A DNA stretch of 64,000 nucleotides from Planctomycetaceae bacterium (GTDB lineage Bacteria > Planctomycetota > Planctomycetia > Planctomycetales > Planctomycetaceae). Below, in pieces: positions 19,011 through 28,100 of this stretch (positions within the stretch are counted from its first letter, which is position 1; each line of letters begins with the position of its first letter). The position numbers and the translations under genes were made by a program. The stretch covers positions 50,416-114,415 of the forward strand of contig PBSL01000025.1 of NCBI GenBank assembly GCA_002726205.1, in the 5' to 3' direction. The notes beneath the pieces are model-generated. The model had not been told where the DNA came from and did no database searches. It saw nothing but the letters and a program-made list of their open reading frames with translations.

Positions 19011-20000
19011 TCACACGCCGAGCAATCGTGCCGCGTTGTTGTAGAAAATGTCCTCGACCTGCTCGTCGTTCAACCGCTCCGACCAACAGGCCCACTTCAG
19101 TGCCCTGAGATGCTCCAGACCGACGATCACCGGATCAATCCTCGAGTGCTTTTCGCCCCAGACCGGTGTTTCCTCGTAGAGCCAGATAAAGGAATCGGCC
19201 GCCGACAGCGACCGGCCCCTGAAGTGACTGACCGGCATGTCGGTGCCGTACATCAGCTTGTCGTGTCCCATGATCCGGATGATCGCCTGGTGCGCGATCG
19301 GTTCACAATTGACGCTGGTATCGAAAAAGAGATTGTCGAGTCCGACCAGTTCCGGCAGCCCTTCCAGGTTGTGGGCAGGCTGAAATCCACGTGCCGAATG
19401 CGCGAGGATCAGCTTCATGCCGGGATAAGTCTGGCAATAGTGCCTGATGCACTCGATGTTGGCCGGATCGGCCACCGAACGCGACTTGACCATGTGCAGC
19501 GTGATCACCCAGCCCTCCTCACCAGCCACCTTGACCAGCGGTTCCGGCAGAAAGGCCTGGATGTCGGCTTCCCAGGTCGGATCGACCGCGGCCATCGTGT
19601 GATAGCACTTCAAGCCATGCAGTCCCAGCCGCCGGACATTTTCTCGCACCCATTCCGGATCATCGTCGGGGTGTACAAAAAACAGCCCGCGGTTGTTCGA
19701 GTCCACACCCGCGTGCTTCCCGATCCACTCGTTGGCCATCATCCGTTTCTCGACATCGGTTGACGTGGTGAAGGGGATGAACAGGCCGTTGGTTGGCCGG
19801 TCGGGGTGCAGGTCCTTCATCAACTCGACGTATTCCCCGTGGCCGACACTCGCCGGGCCACCCGGCACCGTCCATTCCACGCATTCGGAACGCCACAGGT
19901 GCGTGTGGGCATCGAAAATGCGATCGGGCAGGAACGAGTCGATTTCTCTTCGAAAAAACTCGTGGTCGGTCTCGTTGAAGGGCGTGCCTTCGCCACTCAT
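19011..20000 (-). CDS. Amidohydrolase family protein (amidohydrolase_2 / TIM-barrel metal-dependent hydrolase)
   Basis: 329 aa, no signal peptide, so cytoplasmic. The metal-binding opening FDAHTHLW gives HxH at His32 and His34. Further barrel strands are recognisable: VITLHMVKSRS, MKLILAHSARGF with a metal or catalytic His, and the terminal strand with Asp in MYGTDMPVSHF. This arrangement fits the ACMSD/amidohydrolase_2 group, which decarboxylates or hydrolyses small aromatic or lactone substrates. GGGAGA lies 9 bases before the ATG. It is the first gene of the eight-gene minus-strand block and is divergent from the alpha/beta hydrolase at 20183. Confidence 0.85.
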   Translation of the reverse strand: MSGEGTPFNETDHEFFRREIDSFLPDRIFDAHTHLWRSECVEWTVPGGPASVGHGEYVELMKDLHPDRPTNGLFIPFTTSTDVEKRMMANEWIGKHAGVDSNNRGLFFVHPDDDPEWVRENVRRLGLHGLKCYHTMAAVDPTWEADIQAFLPEPLVKVAGEEGWVITLHMVKSRSVADPANIECIRHYCQTYPGMKLILAHSARGFQPAHNLEGLPELVGLDNLFFDTSVNCEPIAHQAIIRIMGHDKLMYGTDMPVSHFRGRSLSAADSFIWLYEETPVWGEKHSRIDPVIVGLEHLRALKWACWSERLNDEQVEDIFYNNAARLLGV

Positions 20001-20182
20001 CTCAAAATTTCTCCCGTTGGTGAATCACAAAGCTCCGGCATCGTACGACCGTGCCGATGTCTTTGCCACCGACGGCCGTTACAGGCCATCTTCGATGAAC
20101 AAGAATGACCACCTGACAGGCTTGCGGGGATCCCGGTCCGAACCGTGGTCGCGACGGGCCCATCGACGTATGCTTTGACACC

Positions 20183-21223
20183 ATGCCCGCACCGACCCCG
20201 ATCTCCGTGAACCGGCCGGCCATCGTCCTGTTGGTACTGGCCGCGTTGATTGACCCGGCCACCGCCGCTGACGGCCCGGGATTCCTCAAGCAATTTCGTT
20301 TTTCCACCCGCGACAGCCTCGATACGAGCGGCGAATCCTCTGCCGACGCCCGCGATTGTCTGAAAGGCCTGGCCTGGACGCCGGGTCGATTCACCATCGA
20401 TTGCCGGAAGCCGATTGACGGTCGAGGCGACGCGCTGGTCCGTTTTCCCTCGCCGGTCCCCGTGGGAATGCCCACCAACGACCGGGTGGCCATGGAATGG
20501 TACGTTGCCGGTGCCGACCAGGCCCAACCCCGCCGGGCCCGCAGCATCATCGTTGTCCACGAGTCCGGTCGAGGAATGACTGTCGGCCGGATCTTCGCCG
20601 CCTCGCTCCGCAAGCAGGGACTCCACGCGTTCCTGCTGCAGCTACCCGGGTACGGTCAACGGGCGGTCAACGGACAGCCTCCCGCCAGCCGATTCTTCCC
20701 CCTGCTCCGCCAGGCGATCGCCGACATCAGACGCGCTCGTGACGCGGTGCTTGCGCTGCCGTTGATCGACCCGGAACATGTCTCGCTGCAGGGCACCAGC
20801 CTGGGCGGATTCGTCGTCGCGACCGCCGCGGGCCTGGACAACGGTTTTGACAGCGTGTTCGTGACACTCGCCGGAGGCAATCTCTACGACCTGATCCAGC
20901 ACGGCCAACGCGACACCGCCAAGATCCGGGAACGACTGACCGCGGCGGGAGTGACCGACCGGCAGTTGAAGGAGATGGCTCGACGCATCGAACCCACCCG
21001 ACTGGCTCACCGCATCAACCCGAAACGCCTCTGGTTGTTCTCCGCCACCCGCGACACGGTCGTGCCGCTGAAGAACGCACTGGCGCTGGCCGAGGCGGCT
21101 CGACTGCCGGGCAACCAGCACGTGAAACTACCCGCCGACCATTACACGGGAATCATCTTTCTCCCGAGCATGTGCCAGTTGATCGCCCGGCAGGTCCAGA
21201 GCCTGCCCCGGTCACGACGGTGA
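20183..21223 (+). CDS. Secreted alpha/beta hydrolase, substrate unknown
   Basis: 346 aa. A signal peptide (about 1-29, ending ATAADG) precedes an alpha/beta-hydrolase domain from about residue 115: strand SIIVVHESGRG, LLQLPGYGQRA, nucleophile elbow GTSLGG with Ser206, the probable acid in FSATRDTVVP, and the probable His in PADHYTG. It is likely an esterase or acyl hydrolase acting outside the cytoplasm; the substrate is not evident. No Shine-Dalgarno precedes the ATG; instead a TATGCT hexamer ends 8 bases upstream. It converges with the S1/P1 nuclease gene (5-base gap). Confidence 0.8.
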   Translation: MPAPTPISVNRPAIVLLVLAALIDPATAADGPGFLKQFRFSTRDSLDTSGESSADARDCLKGLAWTPGRFTIDCRKPIDGRGDALVRFPSPVPVGMPTNDRVAMEWYVAGADQAQPRRARSIIVVHESGRGMTVGRIFAASLRKQGLHAFLLQLPGYGQRAVNGQPPASRFFPLLRQAIADIRRARDAVLALPLIDPEHVSLQGTSLGGFVVATAAGLDNGFDSVFVTLAGGNLYDLIQHGQRDTAKIRERLTAAGVTDRQLKEMARRIEPTRLAHRINPKRLWLFSATRDTVVPLKNALALAEAARLPGNQHVKLPADHYTGIIFLPSMCQLIARQVQSLPRSRR

Positions 21224-21228
21224 GTGGA

Positions 21229-22233
21229 TCAGGGAAGCTGCGACAGCAGCTTCGCCAACCGGAATCCGGCCTCGACAACTCGACGACCGGCCACGGCGGC
21301 GGCCCGTCCAGGATAGTTCCTGGGCAACGTGATCGGTGGTATCGGCTGGCCAGGATCACGCTCGGCCCGGCGAATCGCGTCGAGAATCACGGGATGGTAG
21401 ACCACCTTCCGAGCCAGCTGATGGCTTTCCTCGACCCAGGTCTCGGCTCCCAGTCGCTTCGCAGCCCGCTGACCGGCAGCGACCAGTCGCGGGTCGGCAA
21501 GCAGCGAGGCCGCGCGACGGACGACACCGCTTTCCAGAGTGCGGGAACCGCCGAACTGGCCGTCCCAGACCATGTGGAGATTCGTGTCGCCGCCGGCCCG
21601 GGCGATCGGGATGTCGTTTCCCCCCCGGTCTCCGGCCGGGAAGCGACGCGTGGAAAATGTCGCCGTCGAGTGGCAGGGCTGGTGGACATCCCCAACCAGG
21701 TGGCAGATCCAGGTGATGCACAGGGCGCGCTCGGCTTGCGAGCCTCCCCGGGCAACAAGCCGTTTTCGGCAAAACGTGAGTGCCTGGATGACGTTCAATT
21801 CACGTGTCGCCAGCGAGACGTCGGCCGGCAACGCGGTGGCCACGTTGACCTTCAACTTCGTCGACAGGATCTTGCGTTCGGTTGCCGAGAGAAACACCGG
21901 CCGGTTGATGTAATGCCAGGTGGGACGATCGCGATCGGTTTTCCTGACCAGGTCCGACCAGACCGCGGCCTGCGAGATGATCCACTGTCGTTGAAACTCG
22001 ATGCCGCCCTGCAATTTTGGCGGCGGCGTGAAATACTCGCGTGCCTGTGGGTGATGACCCAGGGCCGCCAACACCCGCGACCGCACAGCGGGGCTCATCT
22101 GCGACCAGGCGACCAGGGCAACAATGCGGTGCCCCGAATCCCACCAGGCCGACACCGGCGACGGCAAGACAGCCAGCAGGGCCGCCGACAGCATCCAGAC
22201 AATCGGCCGGTTCCCGGCCCGGGCCAATCTCAT
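21229..22233 (-). CDS. S1/P1 family nuclease, secreted
   Basis: 334 aa. The signal peptide ends at PVSA, leaving Trp30 as the mature N-terminus; in S1/P1 nucleases this Trp ligates zinc through its main chain. Other zinc-site motifs follow: WWDSGHRIVA, AVWSDLVRK, TWHYINRP, and the hallmark ICHLVGDVHQPCHS, then GGNDI. The trinuclear zinc site therefore looks complete, and the enzyme should cleave single-stranded DNA/RNA and 3'-phosphates for nutrient scavenging. The ATG at 22233 has GGGAGG 4 bases upstream and was preferred to the ATG at 22254, which has no ribosome-binding site. Confidence 0.92.
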   Translation of the reverse strand: MRLARAGNRPIVWMLSAALLAVLPSPVSAWWDSGHRIVALVAWSQMSPAVRSRVLAALGHHPQAREYFTPPPKLQGGIEFQRQWIISQAAVWSDLVRKTDRDRPTWHYINRPVFLSATERKILSTKLKVNVATALPADVSLATRELNVIQALTFCRKRLVARGGSQAERALCITWICHLVGDVHQPCHSTATFSTRRFPAGDRGGNDIPIARAGGDTNLHMVWDGQFGGSRTLESGVVRRAASLLADPRLVAAGQRAAKRLGAETWVEESHQLARKVVYHPVILDAIRRAERDPGQPIPPITLPRNYPGRAAAVAGRRVVEAGFRLAKLLSQLP

Positions 22234-22351
22234 CAATCCTCCCTCGGCGACCATTGCAAGACGAAGCGACTTTGTTCAGGGTGACCAGCCCCCGAGTTTT
22301 CTTCCAGCAGCCGGCCCGAACCGGAATGCCGTTCTCCACGAGAGCTGATCG

Positions 22352-23521
22352 ATGAACCCTGACATTGTACCGGGTTGGCACACCGAACCCGGCCCTCGCA
22401 TCGAGGGATCTCGTGATCTGGACTCAGCGAAGTTGCAGGCCCCCTGCATCGTCGAGAATCCCGACGGGGGATTCCGCCTGTTCTACACTGCCGTTGGTCC
22501 TGCCCGTCCCTACCCCCAGTGCCAGGGGTACATCCTCAGCGCGGTCTCCGAAGACGGCCTGGCCTTCACGACCGAAGCCGGCATTCGCCTGGCCCCGCAG
22601 TCGACAATTCCCCACATGTCGCTGCGGTTGCTGGCTCCCTCGGTCACCCGCCTGCCCGACGGTCGCTGGCGGATGTATGTCGAGGCCCGCGGCACGGCCG
22701 ACCGGCCGACAGTCATCACCAGCGCGGTGTCGGAGGATCTCCTCAGCTGGGAACACGAGTCGGGAATCCGACTCGAGACCGCCGACGGCCTGGGAGGGCC
22801 ACGGTTTCTCTGGTTGCCCGATGGACGAGGTCGATTACTGGCCTGTGCTGATGACTATGGTCGGGCAGGACTGCCTGGTGGCACGCGAGTGGGCAAGAAC
22901 GTCATCAGTGCCGAGTCCAGCGACGGGCTCGAGTTCGTCTTCGAATCCGGCCGACGAATGACGAGCCGGCAGGGCGAATGGGACCGCGTGGGAATCACCG
23001 CCGCCCAGTTGCTCGAGCCGACAACCGACGATTCCTCGTGGACGCTGATCTACTCGGCCTGGCAGGATGCTCCTGAGGGAAGCGTTGTCCCGGTTCATCC
23101 CAGTGACCCGGCCTCTCTGCAAGCTCCCGACCGGGAACTCGACTTCGCTGCCGCATCGATCGCCGCCGATATTTCCGGATTTCGTTCACGGATCTTCCGG
23201 GCCAGATCGGCTGATGGCCTGGTGTTTGACCAGCCCGAGTGCATCCTGGCCGGGGAGGGATACGACGGCGACGGGATCGACGCCGTTCATGCCGAAGACA
23301 TGTCGGTGATCCGCCTCGGCGACGGACGGCAGCGGATGTACTATGCCGCCTGTGACACCGATGGAACATGGAGAATCGCCAGTGCCGTGACCGGGGCGAG
23401 CGGTGACAGCGAGCCGGAGACCTTGCCCGTGTCGACCATGTTCCAGATGCTGGAAGGTCTCTCGCCGCCGATGCTCTTGAGCCCCGACGACGTGCAACAG
23501 CAGGGCGAGTCTCCGGATTGA
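22352..23521 (+). CDS. Beta-propeller-like protein (GH43/GH32-type fold?), function unknown
   Basis: 389 aa, no signal peptide or membrane segment. The sequence repeats a pattern of display strands typical of five-bladed glycosidase-type propellers: PCIVENPDGGFRLFYTA, YILSAVSEDGLAFTTEAGIRL, PSVTRLPDGRWRMYVEAR, SAVSEDLLSWEHESGIRLE, and near the end DMSVIRLGDGRQRMYYAACDTDG. Phrases like SEDGL-F are common in GH43/GH32/GH130-related proteins. The catalytic acids cannot be placed with confidence. The symporter gene starts 37 bases downstream on the same strand, suggesting the pair handles and imports a common solute, which is inference. Confidence 0.7.
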   Translation: MNPDIVPGWHTEPGPRIEGSRDLDSAKLQAPCIVENPDGGFRLFYTAVGPARPYPQCQGYILSAVSEDGLAFTTEAGIRLAPQSTIPHMSLRLLAPSVTRLPDGRWRMYVEARGTADRPTVITSAVSEDLLSWEHESGIRLETADGLGGPRFLWLPDGRGRLLACADDYGRAGLPGGTRVGKNVISAESSDGLEFVFESGRRMTSRQGEWDRVGITAAQLLEPTTDDSSWTLIYSAWQDAPEGSVVPVHPSDPASLQAPDRELDFAAASIAADISGFRSRIFRARSADGLVFDQPECILAGEGYDGDGIDAVHAEDMSVIRLGDGRQRMYYAACDTDGTWRIASAVTGASGDSEPETLPVSTMFQMLEGLSPPMLLSPDDVQQQGESPD

Positions 23522-23558
23522 TCCGGAAACATTCACGAACCCGTGACAAGGATAAGAC

Positions 23559-25154
23559 GTGCAATCGATCGCGCCACTGGACTGGGCCATCTGCCTGGGC
23601 TACCTGCTGTTGGTCATCGGCCTGGGCCTGTATTTCGCCAACAAGCAGAAAGACAACGACGATTTCTTTCTCGGCGGCCGCAACATGCACTGGCTGCCGG
23701 TGGGACTGTCGCTGTTTGCCACCACCTTCAGTTCCAACTCGTTCGTCGGGCTGCCGGCCGAGGGTGCCTTCGGCGATTACCACCAGTTGCTGGCCATCTT
23801 CTTCATCCCGTTCGTGGTGATCCCGATCACCTGCGTGTGGTTCATCCCCTTCTACAAGGGGCTTGGGTATGACAGTCTCTACGAGTACCTGGAACGGCGA
23901 TTCACGCGACCGATCCGGCTGCTGGCCAGCGTGATCTTCATGCTGTACTCGGCCGGCTGGATGGGCACGATGCTCCTGGCCGTTTCGCGGATTCTCGATG
24001 TCGTCCTGGAAACCGAATCGACCCAGCAGACCCTGGTGGTGATCACGATCGTCGGGCTGCTGGCGACCTTCTACACCGCCATGGGCGGCGTGAAGGCGGT
24101 GATCTGGACCGACACGATCCAGGCCTTTGCACTGTTCGGCGGAATGATCTTCCTGTTCACCTTGTTGATTTCCCGGATCGATGGAGGCGTCTCGACCTTC
24201 ATCGCCAACGGCACAACCGACGGCAAGTTCGAGATGTTCCGCACCGATGGTGGACTGGGAGAACGCAACCTGTTCTCGGCATGTGCCTACGGCTTCTTCG
24301 TCTACATGGGCGGGCAATTGGCCTCCTACGGGGCCTTCCAGCGTTACGTGACGGTCGATTCGGTCAACTCCGCCCGGCGGGCACTGGTCATCAAGGGAAT
24401 CTTCACGCTGCTCTCCTGCACGCTGTTCTTCCTGGTCGGTACGGCCCTGTACGTCTACTACCAGCAGTCCCATCCGGCCATCTACGAACAACTGGCAATC
24501 GGTGCTTCCAAGGACCAGTTGCTTCCTCACTTCGTGATCCACCATGCCGGCGGCTACGGCATGACCGGGTTGATCCTGGCGGGATTGTTTGCCGCGGCGA
24601 TGAGCAGCCTCGACAGCGGTATCAACAGCATGACGGCCACACTGGTGACCGACTGGCTGCGTGGCAGGGAAGTGGGAACATCGACCAACCGCATGCTGAC
24701 AGGTGTCTTCGGAATCTGCGTGACGGGGATTGCCTGCCTGCTGTCACTGATCGACTCACCGGTCTTTGACATCCTGCTGTCGATCGCCGGTGCCACGCTG
24801 GGCCTGTTGCTGGCGATCCTGATGATGGGCATGCTGGTCCCCCGGGTGAACACGACCGGGGTCACCGCCGGACTGGTGGCCGGGCTGGTGGTCTTTGCGC
24901 TGATCCGCCTGGTGCTGCCGCTCCTGGACGACGCGACGCTGGAGCAGCTCGGCCCGCTGGCAGGATTGAAGCAGAACACCTGGTGGGACGGCCTGGCCAC
25001 GTCGATTCCGGCAGTCGTCGTCGGGATCGTCGTCAGCCTGTTGACCCCGCGCCCCGACGAGGACCAGCTGGCGGGACTGACACTGATCGGCCAACGGCCG
25101 AACCAATCGATGGAAATGACCCTGCCGGAGGATCAGTCGCCACGGCCCGAGTGA
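23559..25154 (+). CDS. Sodium:solute symporter family (SSS) transporter
   Basis: 531 aa, about 13 membrane segments. It shows SSS traits: the N-terminal helix LDWAICLGYLLLVIGLGLYFA, then FFLGGRNMHWLPVGLSLFATTFSSNSFVGLP (the conserved Gly-Arg and Ser-rich sodium-site region), TAMGGVKAVIWTDTIQAFALF, and the AAAMSSLDSGINSMTATLVTDWLR segment typical of the 8th helix. It should couple sodium entry to uptake of a small organic solute such as a sugar or amino acid. The GTG start has AAGGA about 6 bases upstream. It converges with the giant gene (21-base gap). Confidence 0.92.
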   Translation: MQSIAPLDWAICLGYLLLVIGLGLYFANKQKDNDDFFLGGRNMHWLPVGLSLFATTFSSNSFVGLPAEGAFGDYHQLLAIFFIPFVVIPITCVWFIPFYKGLGYDSLYEYLERRFTRPIRLLASVIFMLYSAGWMGTMLLAVSRILDVVLETESTQQTLVVITIVGLLATFYTAMGGVKAVIWTDTIQAFALFGGMIFLFTLLISRIDGGVSTFIANGTTDGKFEMFRTDGGLGERNLFSACAYGFFVYMGGQLASYGAFQRYVTVDSVNSARRALVIKGIFTLLSCTLFFLVGTALYVYYQQSHPAIYEQLAIGASKDQLLPHFVIHHAGGYGMTGLILAGLFAAAMSSLDSGINSMTATLVTDWLRGREVGTSTNRMLTGVFGICVTGIACLLSLIDSPVFDILLSIAGATLGLLLAILMMGMLVPRVNTTGVTAGLVAGLVVFALIRLVLPLLDDATLEQLGPLAGLKQNTWWDGLATSIPAVVVGIVVSLLTPRPDEDQLAGLTLIGQRPNQSMEMTLPEDQSPRPE

Positions 25155-25175
25155 ACACCTCGACGGCAATATTCC

Positions 25176-28100
25176 TCAGACACTGTCGACCCAGTCGGCA
25201 AGCAGTTCGAACGATTCGTCGATTTCCTCGAGATCATCACTGATCGTGTCGCTGCCACCGCCGCCACGGACCGTATCTTCGCCACTGCCCCCGTCGATGG
25301 TGTCGTCGTCGGACGCCGCGGTGTTGTTCTTGCCGTCATCACCAATGGCAATATCATCGCCGTCGGCTCCGAGAATCGTGTCGCTTCCCTCACCGCCAAC
25401 CAGCGAGTCATTTCCATTGCGACCGTAAAGGATGTCATCCCCGTCCTGTCCCGTCAGGGCGTCGGCGTCGGCACCGCCGTCGATCCGGTCATTCCCATCA
25501 CCGCCGGCCAGCATGTCCTCGCCACGCAGCCCGGAAATGGTATCGTCGCCGGGACCACCCCGGATCGAGTCATTGCCGGATCGACCCACCAGCACGTCGC
25601 CACTGGCGCCGCCGATGAGCTGGTCATCGCCGCCGCTGCCGATCATCGTCACCGGACCCGAAAAACCACCGGCGTCGAACGTGTTGTCGGAGTTGCCTCC
25701 CTTGAGGTAAGCCGACTCGATACCCGACAGGACATCGGTTCCCAGCCCTCCGGTCATCGACGTGTCCAGCAGGACGATGTCCACGTCGGCTTTCTCGAAC
25801 ACGCGGTCGTCGCCGGCCCCGCCCCTGAGAATGTCGTTGCCGCTCTCGCCGGTCAACTGGTCGTCGCCCTCGCCACCGGAAAGGTCGTCGTTGCCGATAC
25901 CGCCATTGAGCTTGTCGTCTCCAGGTCCACCAACCAGCGAATCCAGGTTGCCGCCCTGGCCACGCAGCACATCGTTGCCCTCGCCACCGAGAATCACGTC
26001 ACGTCCGGCACCACCGAACATCCGGTCATGATTGGCGCCTCCCAGAATCGTGTCGTTCCCTCCGGCACCACTGAAGAAGGCCCGGCCGCTGAAACCGGTC
26101 GCATCGATCTGGTTGTCACTGCTGCCGCCGAAGAGCTGCGCCACCTGGATCTCGGTCAGCGTGTCGCTGCCCAGGCCGGTCAACGCATTGTCGGTGACCG
26201 TGAAATTGACATCGGCCGACTCGAACAGGTAGTCGTATCCCGAGCCGCCGTCGATGGTGTCGTCGCCGGGACCACCACTGACAGTATCCAGGCTTGACCC
26301 CTGACCGCGAACAGCGTCATCGCCCTCGCCCCCGGAGAGGTTGTCCTCACCACCACCGCCGTTGATCGTGTCATCCCCGGCACCACCAGTCAGGTGATCG
26401 TTTCCACCGCTGCCGTTGAGCTTGTTGGCGACGGGGCTGCCGGTGACCGTATCATCACCGTCTCCCGCATTGACGGTGACCGCATTCAGCAGGTCAAACC
26501 CGTTGTCCGCGGAAGCACCGGAAAGGTCGACGGTGTCGGACTCGGCACTGCCGGTGACGACGATCGTCACCACCTGGTCGGCCGAAATCGCCGCCAGGGC
26601 CGGGTCAGGATTTCCGTTGATCTGCAGGCTGACCAATCCACCGTCGGCGGTGATCGACGAGGATCCTCCGGCGTCCAGAACCAGTTCAAACGCCCCGGTC
26701 GAATCATTGAACGTGACCGAATGTTCGTCATCGAGAATCGTACCCGTTGCCGTGCCATCGACAATCGTTGCCGCCTCGGCGTTTGACAATGCCACCAAGA
26801 GCGTCTCGATACCCTCCATCTGAACGTCACCGTTGACGTCGACGCTGATGGTGCCGCTGAGATTTCCCGCCAGGATCGTCAGCACACCGCTGGTTGAGAC
26901 AAAATCAACAGCATCCGTGGCGGTTCCTGCGGTCACCGCGTAATCGACACTGACATCGACAAAACTCGCCTCCGAAAGCGTGGCGGTGAATTCCAGGCCG
27001 GCCGTACCGGTGTCGCCCTCGATGACGCTGGCATCAGCGACCGACAGGTCCGGGGTCTCGGTCATCATGAACGGCGAGAGGCTGGAGGTCAGGCCGGTCA
27101 CGACGTTGTTCACGGTATCGATCGAGGTGGTCCGATCGACCCATTCCCCGTCTTCCTTGTGGAACAGCCTGACCTTGTCCTCGGACTCGAAATCGCCCTC
27201 CTCGTAAGTCAGGTTGATCTCGACACCATCTCCCTGGTCAAAATCGGCGGTCGTCGTGATGTCGTAAACCACGTGGGTTCGGCTGCGGAGATTCTCGGGG
27301 ACATCCTGGTCACCTTCGCTGACAACCACCCGTGATTCGCCCTCGCTTGAGACCTTGCCGATCCGCAGGCTGACACCGCTGCCGAGTGTCACGTCGATCT
27401 CGTCGCCGGTCGCGGTGGTTGTCGCCTGTTCGTCCATGAAACGCGCGTCGATATGTGCGAGATTGATGGCACGGACCAGTGGCTTGAACTTGGCCATCTC
27501 CAGCCCCGGACGGGCACAGGGGGAATGGTAGGTAACGCCACCATAGATGACATTCACCATGCCGGGCTGTGTCGCGGTCGAATCGGAATCACAACGAAGA
27601 AAATCGACCTGGTCGATCGTCTCCAGAACAACCTCGGCGGCCTCGAGACGGAGGGATTCAGTCAGGTGCTTGCCGATTGGCAACTCGAGAACCTCGCGAA
27701 CCAGCCGCTCGCCCATCGCACGCCAATCGGCGATTTCGGTCATCCGGCCGGTTTCGAATTCCTCGAGCCGATCATCGACCACCTGGACTCGCTCGGGCAA
27801 CTCCCCTCCTCGACCGATCACGCGATAGGTCGAGGTCTTGTCGACGGGTCCGAGGCCGGATGTGGTCTTGAGTTGGACGGTGTATTCACCAACAGGAAGA
27901 TCGGCGGGAATGGTGGCAGCGACCGAAGAGCCACCCTGGCTGGGAGTGGCCGGGATCCGGACGATTCCACCGGAAAGTTGCCAGAGTCCGCCGTTGCCAA
28001 CGAGTTCCCTGGTCGGAGCGGCCCAGGCAGGATTGTCGACCGGTTTGAGCGCCAATTCAGTGATGCCGTTTGCCTGTCCGAGGATCGCGACATTCAACGC

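Noticed and set aside
22995..24545. 516-codon minus-strand frame over the symporter and propeller gene
   Set aside because: Antisense to clear coding regions; Gln/His-rich sequence with no motifs.
25230..26490. Repeat array as mobile or CRISPR DNA
   Set aside because: The periodicity codes for RTX nonapeptides in frame with the giant protein.
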